From the NCBI GenBank assembly GCA_002307175.1, contig DBTS01000102.1:38926-46887 (forward strand): a DNA stretch of 7,962 bases, written 5' to 3'. Position numbers and translations under genes: made by a program. The notes under the pieces are model-generated. The model was given only the letters and a program-made list of their open reading frames with translations. It made no database searches and had not been told where the DNA came from. Origin of the DNA: Rhodocyclaceae bacterium UBA1310. GTDB taxonomy: Bacteria > Pseudomonadota > Gammaproteobacteria > Burkholderiales > Rhodocyclaceae. Position 1 is the first letter of the stretch; each line of letters starts with the position of its first letter. This document shows positions 1 to 6,029 of the stretch, one piece after another.

Positions 1-130
1 ATGCGCTGCTCGAAATCCTCATTTATCAAACATAAACTCCGGTTTTTGCGCTGCTCTTCGGTCCGCTGACGCATTCTCGCTACAGATCGTGAACAGCTTC
101 TGAGTGCCGGGGTAGTTGGTAAAGCTTGAA
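1..130. other. Left-edge stretch, possible tail of an upstream gene
   Basis: No gene can be named here. On the plus strand the three frames are open from the edge to stops at 33-35, 67-69 and 101-103, so any of them could be the last codons of a gene entering from the left. The frame starting at base 3 ends in ALLEILIYQT and the frame starting at base 2 runs for 33 codons. A minus-strand frame starting with ATG at 74 (MRQRTEEQRKNR...) is open to the edge but has no convincing ribosome binding site. The 10-mer TGCGCTGCTC occurs at 2-11 and again at 47-56. The terminator that follows supports a transcript ending here from the left. Confidence 0.25.
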
Positions 131-156
131 AAAAGGCGCCTGGACGGGCGCCTTTT
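131..156. terminator. Intrinsic terminator, symmetric A/T tracts
   Basis: A perfect 10-bp inverted repeat, AAAAGGCGCC (131-140) and GGCGCCTTTT (147-156), encloses a 6-nt loop. Its GC core is flanked by A and T runs, so it has terminator form when read from either strand. By position it most likely ends a rightward transcript coming from beyond the left edge and insulates the DUF2802 gene. No gene seen here would need it in the leftward direction. Confidence 0.85.
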
Positions 157-272
157 CATTTCGTGGCATGGCTATCCAGTCATGACCTCTTCTACTTGGC
201 GCGTGCAGACAGTATCATCCTTGCCAGTTCATTATCGGGCCTGAGTGTCAGGCCGTTCGAACGGGAGAGAAG
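157..272 (+). other. Gene-free leader of the DUF2802 gene
   Basis: This 116-nt stretch between the terminator and the TTG start presumably contains the promoter of the DUF2802-SPOR pair. I find a TATCAT (213-218) that resembles a sigma-70 minus-10 box, but nothing like a minus-35 box at a normal distance, so I do not call a promoter. A GGGAGAG at 263-269 lies just before the TTG start and is the likely ribosome binding site. Confidence 0.4.
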
Positions 273-857
273 TTGACCCTGCAAGCTATCGTCTACGGGC
301 TCGTATGTCTTCTGCTGGCATACATCAGCGGGCTGCTGCTGCGCTATGTGTGGCTGGGCCTGCGGCGCAGGCGCAAGAGCAGCCTGGCGTTTGGCAGTGA
401 TGATGGGGATGCACTCCCGGTTGAGCCCGTGCATACGCAGATTCTGGGGGGCGAACCCGGTAAGTCGTTTTCGAGCGTACATTACGATAGCGCGGAGCCG
501 GTCGAGATCGAACCAGAGCGCACCGAGCCGCGGTTTTCCCGGCCTTTGCCGCCGGATGCGTCCGAATTTGGATTTGATGCGCTGCTGGAAATGCGTCAGA
601 CGCGCCTGCGTCTGGATGAACTGCATCAGCAGTTCGAGGCTTTGCAAAAAGAAGTCGACGGCATGCGTGATGAGATTGCCGAGGTGCGTGCGCTCAGCCA
701 GGTGTCTCCTGTGTATGGGGATGCCGTGAGTCTGGCCCGGCGTGGATACGATCCGCAGTTCATTGCGGAGCGGTGTGGAATTTCTGTTGCAGAGGCGGAG
801 TTGGTGCGATCCTTGAGTGGCGGTGCAGAACAGGAGGAAGGCAATGCTGGATCCTGA
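273..857 (+). CDS. DUF2802 domain-containing membrane-anchored protein
   Basis: A 194-residue protein of unknown biochemical role. Residues about 4-29 form a hydrophobic membrane segment, followed by an RRRR stretch that suggests the rest is cytoplasmic. Residues 40-100 are acidic and low in order, and 103-140 are a probable coiled coil (LRLDELHQQFEALQKEV). The C-terminal part, about 147-182, matches my recollection of DUF2802: an AVSLARRGYDPQFIAERCGI stretch followed by an AEAELVRSL helix, resembling a small helix-turn-helix-like unit. The start is TTG at 273, chosen because GGGAGAG lies just upstream and no in-frame ATG or GTG occurs between there and the stop at 183-185; the membrane segment also begins immediately. 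The last 14 nt overlap the next gene, so the two are probably translationally coupled. DUF2802 genes are known near flagellar and chemotaxis genes in some gammaproteobacteria, but here the neighbour is a SPOR protein. The family call is from memory of the motif, not a search. Confidence 0.8.
   Translation: MTLQAIVYGLVCLLLAYISGLLLRYVWLGLRRRRKSSLAFGSDDGDALPVEPVHTQILGGEPGKSFSSVHYDSAEPVEIEPERTEPRFSRPLPPDASEFGFDALLEMRQTRLRLDELHQQFEALQKEVDGMRDEIAEVRALSQVSPVYGDAVSLARRGYDPQFIAERCGISVAEAELVRSLSGGAEQEEGNAGS
832..837 (+). promoter_or_regulatory. Strong ribosome binding site deciding the SPOR gene start
   Basis: AGGAGG lies 6 nt before ATG 844. It fixes that ATG as the start over the in-frame GTG at 817, which would place this site inside the coding region. 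The site lies within the last codons of the DUF2802 gene, so ribosomes finishing that gene pass directly over it. Confidence 0.85.
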
Positions 858-1677
858 ATATGGTGGCAACAAGCACGACGAGTCTCGGGAACGCCGCAAG
901 CTGATCACGCGTGCGGCGGTTGCCGCAGTGGTGGCGGCGGTTTTGCTCGGCAGTCTGTATTTCCTGCAACACAGGAAGGCGGCAGATCCCGAGGCTCAGG
1001 CCGATGAAGCGGCCAGCCCGCCGAGTTTTGGTGTCAGTGTGACAACCTCTAGTGCCAGCGCGTCGGTCTCGGCTTCCGCGTCTGCCATCCCCGAGGATGT
1101 GCAGAAAGCCATTGCAGAGGCTCCCGATACCACCCAGGTGGCGCTTGGCAAAGCTTCCGCACCGGTATCCACCCCGGCACCCGTCACCCAGGCGCCAGCA
1201 CCTGCGACTGCGCCGGTCCAGGCTCCCGCAGTGCCCGTCGTCAAGCCTGCTGCGCCGGTCGCCAGCGAACGTGCGGCGTCTTCGCGTGCCAGCAAGGATG
1301 CCCCGCACGTTGATCGTGTGGTGGTTGATTCCGGCAAGGCCGCACCGCCTCCGCCACCTGCCCAGCCTGTCGCTGCACCCGCGCCGGTTTTGCCGCCGCC
1401 CGTGCCGCAGCTGCCCTCACCAGCCTCCATCGTCATGGTCACACCGACTCCCGCCTTGCCCAGTGGCAGTTTTGCGGTGCAGCTTGGCGTATTCAGCAAT
1501 GTTAGCAATGCGCAGGAACTGATTGCCCGGCTGAAACTGGCAGGCATACCCTCGCAGCTTGAAACACGCGTGCAGGTCGGCCCTTTTGCCAACAAGGATG
1601 AAGCCCAGCGTGCCCAGGATAAATTGCGCGAACTGGGCCTTGGCAAAGGCATGCTGGTGGTGGCGGGCAAGAAGTAG
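844..1677 (+). CDS. SPOR domain protein, DedD-like, membrane-anchored
   Basis: A 277-residue bitopic protein. A short basic cytoplasmic N-terminus (RERRK) is followed by one membrane segment at about 23-41 (AAVAAVVAAVLLGSLYF). A long periplasmic linker, about 45-205, is rich in Ala, Pro, Ser and Val, with an alternating Ser-Ala run at 69-81 and five consecutive prolines at 168-172. The C-terminal SPOR domain spans about 207-275, with the typical FAVQLGVFS opening and a TRVQVGPF strand. SPOR domains bind peptidoglycan glycan strands stripped of stem peptides, usually at the division septum, so an envelope or septal role is likely. That is family knowledge; no partner can be read from the sequence. 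An in-frame GTG at 817 would add nine residues, but the AGGAGG before 844 makes that unlikely. The gene starts 14 nt before the DUF2802 stop. The name dedD is not assigned because its usual neighbours (folC, cvpA) are absent here. Confidence 0.85.
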   Translation: MLDPEYGGNKHDESRERRKLITRAAVAAVVAAVLLGSLYFLQHRKAADPEAQADEAASPPSFGVSVTTSSASASVSASASAIPEDVQKAIAEAPDTTQVALGKASAPVSTPAPVTQAPAPATAPVQAPAVPVVKPAAPVASERAASSRASKDAPHVDRVVVDSGKAAPPPPPAQPVAAPAPVLPPPVPQLPSPASIVMVTPTPALPSGSFAVQLGVFSNVSNAQELIARLKLAGIPSQLETRVQVGPFANKDEAQRAQDKLRELGLGKGMLVVAGKK

Positions 1678-1788
1678 CAATCTGGTTGGCAATTCTGGGC
1701 GGGGCCGCAGGCGATCTGGCGGTGGTTCCGCAAGCTTTGAATCGGTCGGGGTGGGTTTGCCACCCCGCAGGTTTTTGAGGAGATCGCA
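1678..1788 (+). other. Intergenic gap before ridA
   Basis: A 111-nt non-coding gap between the SPOR gene and ridA. Its right half holds the hairpin listed separately and the ribosome binding site GAGGAG (1777-1782), 6 nt before the GTG start of ridA. I see no clear sigma-70 promoter in the left half. Confidence 0.5.
1747..1776 (+). terminator. Hairpin with T run, possible terminator or attenuator
   Basis: CGGGGTGG (1747-1754) pairs perfectly with CCACCCCG (1760-1767) around a 5-nt GTTTG loop. After four unpaired bases comes TTTTT (1772-1776). The stem is strong, but the T run is offset from it and short, so termination may be partial. It ends immediately before the ridA ribosome binding site, so it may close the SPOR transcript, act as an attenuator for ridA-recG, or shape the ridA leader. 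The sequence alone cannot decide between these. Confidence 0.5.
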
Positions 1789-2169
1789 GTGGCACGGCAA
1801 ACTATCGCAACCGACAAGGCCCCCTCGGCCATTGGCACCTATTCGCAGGCCATCCGTGCCGGCAACACGGTCTATGTCTCCGGCCAGCTGGGTCTGATTC
1901 CTGCGACCATGCAGCTCGCCGAAGGCTTCGAAGCGCAGGCGGTCCAGGTGTTCGAGAATCTCAAGGCGGTGGCTGAGGCTGCCGGTGGCTCGCTGAATGA
2001 CGCAGTCAAGATCACCATCTTCATGACGGATCTGGCCGAATTTGCCAAGGTCAACGAGATCATGGGGCGCTACTGCACGCAGCCATACCCGGCGCGTGCC
2101 GCAGTGGGGGTAGCGAGTCTACCCAAAGGCGGCCTGATCGAGGCGGAAGCCATCCTCGTAGTGGATTGA
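1789..2169 (+). CDS. ridA: RidA family enamine/imine deaminase
   Basis: A 126-residue protein matching the YjgF/YER057c/UK114 (RidA) family over its full length. The family hydrolyses reactive enamine and imine intermediates, such as 2-aminoacrylate released by PLP-dependent dehydratases, and so protects PLP enzymes in the cytoplasm. Visible hallmarks are the N-terminal APSAIGTYSQAI, the central YVSGQLGLIP, and the C-terminal YPARAAVGVASLPKGGLIEAEA. Arg103 and Glu118 align by motif with the catalytic-site Arg105 and Glu120 of the E. coli protein, and Tyr18 with its active-site Tyr17. The position of the often conserved Cys107 is alanine here (Ala105), which is not expected to abolish activity. 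The start is GTG 1789, with GAGGAG six bases before it. recG begins 7 nt after its stop, so the two are almost certainly cotranscribed. Members of this family differ in preferred substrate, and that cannot be read from the sequence. Confidence 0.93.
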   Translation: MARQTIATDKAPSAIGTYSQAIRAGNTVYVSGQLGLIPATMQLAEGFEAQAVQVFENLKAVAEAAGGSLNDAVKITIFMTDLAEFAKVNEIMGRYCTQPYPARAAVGVASLPKGGLIEAEAILVVD

Positions 2170-2176
2170 GCTGGCG

Positions 2177-4210
2177 GTGGCAGAGGGTACCCGCAAACCT
2201 TCAGCGCTGACGGGGCGCCTGCAGAAGCTTGGCATCTATAATGACGATGACATTATTTTGCATCTGCCCATGCGTTATGAGGACGAAACGCGGGTCACCA
2301 CCATTCACGAGGCCTCGCCGGGCAAAACGGTGCAGGTTGAAGCCGAGGTCGAGCATTCCGAAGTCACTTTCCGGCCACGTCGGCAGCTCGTTGCGATGGT
2401 GCGCGATGGTAGCGGTACGCTGACGCTGCGCTTTCTCACCTTCTATCCGAATATCCAGAAGATGCTTGAGCCGGGCAAGCGCGTGCGTGCTTTCGGCGAA
2501 GTGCGTGGCGGCTTCTGGGGCGCTGAAATGATTCACCCCCGGCTGCATGCGGTCACCGAGGGCGAGGTGTTGCCGCAGGCACTTACACCGATCTATCCGG
2601 CCACCGCCGGGCTAGCCCAGTCTGCCCTGCGTAAACTGGTGCAGCGGGCCCTTGAGCGGGTCAGTCTGCGCGATCTGCTGCCGGAATCCCTGCGTCGTTC
2701 GCTCAAGCTTGCGGGCTGGGAGCGCAGCCTGCGCTACCTGCATCAACCGCCACCCGAAGCCCATCTTGCCGCGCTGGAGAGCCGCAGTCATCCTGCCTGG
2801 CGCCGTGTGAAATTCGAAGAGCTGCTCGCCCAGCAGATTTCCCTGCGCAAGGCTTTCGTCGAGCGTCGCTCGCATGCTGCAGCCCCCTTACCGGCACAAG
2901 GCACATTGACCGGGCGTTTCCTGCAGACTCTGCCATTTGCGCTGACAGGCGCACAGCGGCGTGTGCTCGATGATATCTGCCGCGATCTGGAACAGTCCTA
3001 TCCCATGCAGCGTCTGCTGCAGGGTGACGTGGGCAGTGGCAAGACCGTGGTGGCTGCCCTGGCAATGCTGCAGGCGGCCGAGAATGGCTTGCAGGCCGCG
3101 CTGATGGCGCCTACCGAAATCCTCGCCGAGCAGCATTACCGCAAGCTTGAAGGCTGGCTCAAGCCAATGGGGGTGGAGGTTGTCTGGCTCGCCGGCTCGC
3201 AGAAGAAGCGCGAGCGTAAGCAGATGCTCGAACGCCTGGAAAGTGGCGAGGCACTGCTGGTGGTGGGCACGCATGCCCTGATCGAGGATTCTGTGGCGCT
3301 TGAAAAGCTCGGGCTCGCCGTGGTGGATGAACAGCACCGCTTTGGTGTGCGGCAGCGTCTGGCCCTGCGCGAGAAGGTGGATGGGCGCCTGCCGCACATG
3401 CTGATGATGAGTGCCACGCCGATTCCGCGCACGCTGGCCATGAGCTATATGGCCGACCTTGATGTCAGCGTGCTCGACGAACTGCCGCCGGGGCGCACTC
3501 CGATAGTCACCAAGCTGGTTGCCGACGTACGCCGCCATGAGGTGGTCGAGCGCGTGCGCGATGCCTGCCACGAAGGGCGGCAGGCGTACTGGGTGTGTCC
3601 GCTGATTGAAGAGAGTGAAACCCTGCAGTTGCAGACCGCGGTTGAAACCTATGAAACGCTCTCTGCCGAACTTGATGATCTGAAGGTGGGTCTTGTCCAT
3701 GGCCGCCTCAAGCCCGACGAGAAGGCCGAGGTCATGGCCGCTTTCGTGCGCAACGAGATCCAGGTGCTGGTGGCCACCACGGTGATCGAGGTTGGCGTGG
3801 ATGTGCCGAATGCCAGCCTGATGGTGATTGAGCACGCCGAGCGCTTCGGGCTGGCGCAGCTGCACCAGTTGCGCGGGCGGGTGGGGCGTGGCGCGGCAGC
3901 CTCAACCTGTGTGCTGCTGTATGTGCAACCACTCTCCGGCAACGGGCGTGAGCGTCTCAAAGCCATCTACGAGAGCGCCGATGGTTTCGAGATTGCGCGG
4001 CGCGATCTGCAACTGCGTGGCCCCGGTGAATTCATCGGCGCGCGTCAGAGTGGCACGCCCCTGCTGCGGTATGCGGATATCGAACTTGACGTCGATCTTA
4101 TGGAATCCGCACGGCAGGCCGCCGACGAGATTCTGGAGCGCTGCCCGGAGGTGGGCGAAGCGCTCCTGGCGCGCTGGTACCGGGGGCGCTCCGAACTGCT
4201 CAAGGCCTAA
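2177..4210 (+). CDS. recG: ATP-dependent DNA helicase RecG
   Basis: A 677-residue superfamily 2 helicase that binds and regresses stalled replication forks and processes branched DNA and R-loops. An OB-fold wedge domain lies at about 45-125. The helicase core shows Walker A GDVGSGKT (283-290), APTEILAEQH (311-320), the DEQH box (384-387), SATPIPRTLAMSY (412-424), TTVIEVGVDVPNAS (534-547) and QLRGRVGRG (564-572). The TRG region near the C-terminus, RDLQLRGPGEFIGARQSG (609-626), is diagnostic of RecG and absent from most other helicases. The length is close to the 693 residues of E. coli RecG; no key residue appears missing. GTG 2177 is the only good start, since an in-frame stop lies at 2159-2161. 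It has only a weak ribosome binding site and sits 7 nt after ridA, which suggests coupled re-initiation. The stop is one base from the stop of the converging MCP gene. Confidence 0.98.
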   Translation: MAEGTRKPSALTGRLQKLGIYNDDDIILHLPMRYEDETRVTTIHEASPGKTVQVEAEVEHSEVTFRPRRQLVAMVRDGSGTLTLRFLTFYPNIQKMLEPGKRVRAFGEVRGGFWGAEMIHPRLHAVTEGEVLPQALTPIYPATAGLAQSALRKLVQRALERVSLRDLLPESLRRSLKLAGWERSLRYLHQPPPEAHLAALESRSHPAWRRVKFEELLAQQISLRKAFVERRSHAAAPLPAQGTLTGRFLQTLPFALTGAQRRVLDDICRDLEQSYPMQRLLQGDVGSGKTVVAALAMLQAAENGLQAALMAPTEILAEQHYRKLEGWLKPMGVEVVWLAGSQKKRERKQMLERLESGEALLVVGTHALIEDSVALEKLGLAVVDEQHRFGVRQRLALREKVDGRLPHMLMMSATPIPRTLAMSYMADLDVSVLDELPPGRTPIVTKLVADVRRHEVVERVRDACHEGRQAYWVCPLIEESETLQLQTAVETYETLSAELDDLKVGLVHGRLKPDEKAEVMAAFVRNEIQVLVATTVIEVGVDVPNASLMVIEHAERFGLAQLHQLRGRVGRGAAASTCVLLYVQPLSGNGRERLKAIYESADGFEIARRDLQLRGPGEFIGARQSGTPLLRYADIELDVDLMESARQAADEILERCPEVGEALLARWYRGRSELLKA

Positions 4211-4211
4211 G

Positions 4212-5828
4212 TCAGTCGATCCGGAAGCGGCTGACGGTTGCCGTCATCTCCTGCGAAAGTTTTTCCAGCGCATTGGCTGAAGCCGAGTTGGAGTCTGCAA
4301 TCGCAATGGCTTCTTCGCTCATCTGTGCCACATGTTCCACGTTCTTGGCGATATCCTGTGCGGCGACAGTCTGTTCGCGGATGGCGCCAGAAATATCCGT
4401 CACCATTTCCGCCACCCTGTTGGTGCTGGAGACGATCTGCCCGATGGATGCCCCGGCGGCTTCTGCCATACGGGTGCCTTCCTGAACCTTGGAGACACCA
4501 GTCTCCATCTCGCGCATGGCTGATTCGGTCTCGTGTAGGACTTCCTCGATGACTTTCGAAATTTGCTGGGTTGACTGTCCCGTGCGTTCCGCCAGTTTGC
4601 GAACTTCATCGGCCACCACTGCGAAACCACGGCCCTGCTCGCCAGCCCGTGCCGCTTCGATGGCCGCATTCAGGGCAAGTAGATTGGTCTGATCGGCAAT
4701 CTCGCGGATGGTTTCGACAATCTGGCTGATCTGCTGCGATTTCGAACCCAGGCCTTGCAGCGTGGTGGATGCCTTGTGAACAGTATCTGCCAGGCTGTGC
4801 ATCTGATGTGTGGTGCCGAGGATCACTTCCACGCCGTTACGGGCTTCATTGCCTGACGTAGCGGTTGTCTGGTGGGCATCTGTGGCGTTCGAAGACAGAA
4901 TGTTGATGGAAACGGTCAGCTCTTCGATCGCTGCCGCTGCCGCATTCATCGCGTCGCCTTGGGATGCTGCCTGGGTGTGGATTTCCTTGGAGCCATCGGC
5001 AAGGCCTTTGGCTTGCCTGGCCAGTTCATCCGCACCTGCGTGCATGGTGCGCACCGAGTCACGCAGGCCTGATTGCATGTGATCAAGCGCCGCGAGTACC
5101 TGGTTGACCTCGTCGGATCCCTTGGTGCTGATTTTCTCAGTCAGGTTGCCTTTCGAAACTTCCCCGGCGATTTTTACGGCGCCGATCAACTGGGTAACAA
5201 TGGGCGTCAGAATGAAATGGGCCGCCAGGATGGAGATGATCAGACTGGTGGCCACCATCCCGATATTGACCCATACCCCTCTGCGCGCATCAGTCCTGGC
5301 GCTTTCGTAGCTGTCGGAAGCAAGCTTGTCTTCAACGCCAAAGAGGTCACGAATGGCATTGCGTGAGTCGCGGAAAGTATTCGTGGTCTGTTTGTCTCCC
5401 GCAATACTTTTGGCTTTGTCGAAATCTCCGGATTTGAGTGCTTCAATCCAGGCCGAACGTTGCTGCAGAAATGGCCCAAGCGAAGATTCGTAGGCGCCCA
5501 CAAATTTCTTTTCCTCTTCGGCCAGGGCGATGTTCTTGACCTCAGCCCACTGCTTGTCGACGTTATCGATCAGTTGAGGAATCTGTGCGAGTTCGGATTT
5601 TGCACTCTCCGGCGTGGCGGCAAGCGTGGCTCGCAGCAGGCGCACACGCACCACGTTCGAATCATCAAGCATGGCGCCCAGCTTGGCTAGTTTGATGGTA
5701 CGTTGTGTGTACATGGCCTGCATCCGGTCTGTGCCGCGCTGGTTGATCCAGATGCCGACCAGAGCCTGTACCACGATGACCGCGATCATCAAACCGATGA
5801 GAGTGAGGAATTTTTGTCGAATGCTCAT
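4212..5828 (-). CDS. Methyl-accepting chemotaxis protein, 4-helix-bundle sensor
   Basis: A 538-residue chemoreceptor. Membrane segment 1 is at about 7-28. The periplasmic part, about 30-184, is all-helical and resembles the 4HB_MCP (Tar-like) sensor domain. Membrane segment 2 is at about 186-207, and a HAMP domain follows at about 208-260 (Pro209; DEVNQVLAALDHM at 239-251). A coiled-coil signalling domain runs to the end, with the conserved hairpin tip at about 372-416, including DQTNLLALNAAIEAARAGEQ (379-398) and GRGFAVVADEVRKLAERT. The tip contacts CheA and CheW. The protein ends SRFRID, with no NWETF-like pentapeptide for docking CheR or CheB, so adaptation enzymes must act without a tether or through other receptors. 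The start is ATG 5828, supported by GGAGG seven bases upstream and by the membrane segment that follows at once; the frame stays open upstream to GTG 6050, which I reject as the usual start. The ligand cannot be predicted. Confidence 0.95.
   Translation of the reverse strand: MSIRQKFLTLIGLMIAVIVVQALVGIWINQRGTDRMQAMYTQRTIKLAKLGAMLDDSNVVRVRLLRATLAATPESAKSELAQIPQLIDNVDKQWAEVKNIALAEEEKKFVGAYESSLGPFLQQRSAWIEALKSGDFDKAKSIAGDKQTTNTFRDSRNAIRDLFGVEDKLASDSYESARTDARRGVWVNIGMVATSLIISILAAHFILTPIVTQLIGAVKIAGEVSKGNLTEKISTKGSDEVNQVLAALDHMQSGLRDSVRTMHAGADELARQAKGLADGSKEIHTQAASQGDAMNAAAAAIEELTVSINILSSNATDAHQTTATSGNEARNGVEVILGTTHQMHSLADTVHKASTTLQGLGSKSQQISQIVETIREIADQTNLLALNAAIEAARAGEQGRGFAVVADEVRKLAERTGQSTQQISKVIEEVLHETESAMREMETGVSKVQEGTRMAEAAGASIGQIVSSTNRVAEMVTDISGAIREQTVAAQDIAKNVEHVAQMSEEAIAIADSNSASANALEKLSQEMTATVSRFRID
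4232..4246. other. Short perfect hairpin inside the 3' end of the MCP gene
   Basis: TGACGG (4232-4237) and CCGTCA (4241-4246) form a perfect 6-bp stem with a TTG loop. On the plus strand it lies 22 nt after the recG stop; on the minus strand it is inside the last codons of the MCP gene. No T run follows it on either side, so it is not a canonical intrinsic terminator. An overlapping alternative stem pairs 4211-4217 with 4229-4235 and includes a G-T wobble. It could slow polymerase or protect an RNA end where the two transcripts converge, but it could also be chance. Confidence 0.3.
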
Positions 5829-5835
5829 GGTGGAG

Positions 5836-5840
5836 CCTCC
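5836..5840 (-). promoter_or_regulatory. Ribosome binding site of the MCP gene
   Basis: On the minus strand this reads GGAGG, seven bases before ATG 5828. It decides that start over the open extension to GTG 6050, which has no recognisable ribosome binding site. It lies 13 nt from the nearest end of the tandem repeat, so a change in repeat copy number would move the upstream leader relative to this site without altering the site itself. Confidence 0.8.
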
Positions 5841-5853
5841 GGAGTTGGCAGGA

Positions 5854-5894
5854 AGTAGGTAGTAGGTAGTAGGTAGTAGGTAGTAGGTAGTAGG
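5854..5894. repeat. Heptanucleotide tandem repeat AGTAGGT, 5.9 copies
   Basis: Five perfect copies of AGTAGGT (5854-5888) are followed by a sixth lacking its last base (5889-5894), with no mismatches. On the minus strand, which is the sense strand of the MCP gene, the unit reads ACCTACT. The array occupies the MCP leader, 26-66 nt upstream of the start codon. Perfect short-unit arrays mutate by slipped-strand pairing, so copy number is expected to vary between strains. The unit is not a multiple of three. Confidence 0.97.
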
Positions 5895-5972
5895 GGCACT
5901 CCCCCGGTTGACGGCAGCAAACCTTGCAACTGAATAGCACCGGACTGCACCAAAAGGGTAAAAAGTGTTACA

Positions 5973-6001
5973 TGGGAATCCTCGGCAGCTAGCGGTATCA
6001 T
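5973..6001 (+). promoter_or_regulatory. Weak sigma-70 promoter candidate for ubiA
   Basis: TATCAT (5996-6001) matches five of six bases of the minus-10 consensus. At a 17-nt spacing, TGGGAA (5973-5978) matches only three of six bases of the minus-35 consensus. A start a few bases after 6001 would leave a leader of roughly 20 nt before ATG 6030. Position and spacing are reasonable, but the minus-35 match is poor, so this is a guess. Confidence 0.25.
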
Positions 6002-6029
6002 TCCAAGCTATTGCGAACTCTGCCGGTAA

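Larger units (their letters stand above)
5829..6029. other. Divergent MCP-ubiA intergenic spacer
   Basis: A 201-nt region from which both the MCP gene (leftward) and ubiA (rightward) must be read. Its MCP-proximal third holds the ribosome binding site and the 7-bp tandem repeat, and a small GGGG-CACT-CCCC hairpin sits beside the repeat (5893-5904). The ubiA-proximal half is less GC-rich and holds the weak promoter candidate listed separately. No convincing promoter for the MCP gene could be recognised. Confidence 0.6.

Noticed and set aside
817..843. SPOR protein start at GTG 817
   Set aside because: The strong AGGAGG lies inside this extension, 6 nt before ATG 844, so 844 is the better start.
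192..908. Long minus-strand open frame opposite the DUF2802 gene
   Set aside because: Its product has no recognisable domain and lies opposite a gene with a family motif, coiled coil and membrane segment. High GC content makes such antisense frames common.
2888..3865. 325-codon minus-strand open frame inside recG
   Set aside because: It lies wholly opposite the helicase core, whose motifs are intact on the plus strand. The His- and Arg-rich product is typical of an antisense shadow.
5854..5894. Possible CRISPR array
   Set aside because: The repeat unit is only 7 bp and has no spacers between copies; it is a simple tandem repeat.
5975..5995. FliA (sigma-28) promoter for the MCP gene
   Set aside because: On the minus strand GCCGAGGA at about 5978-5985 resembles the GCCGATAA minus-10 box, but no TAAAG-like minus-35 element sits at the proper distance.
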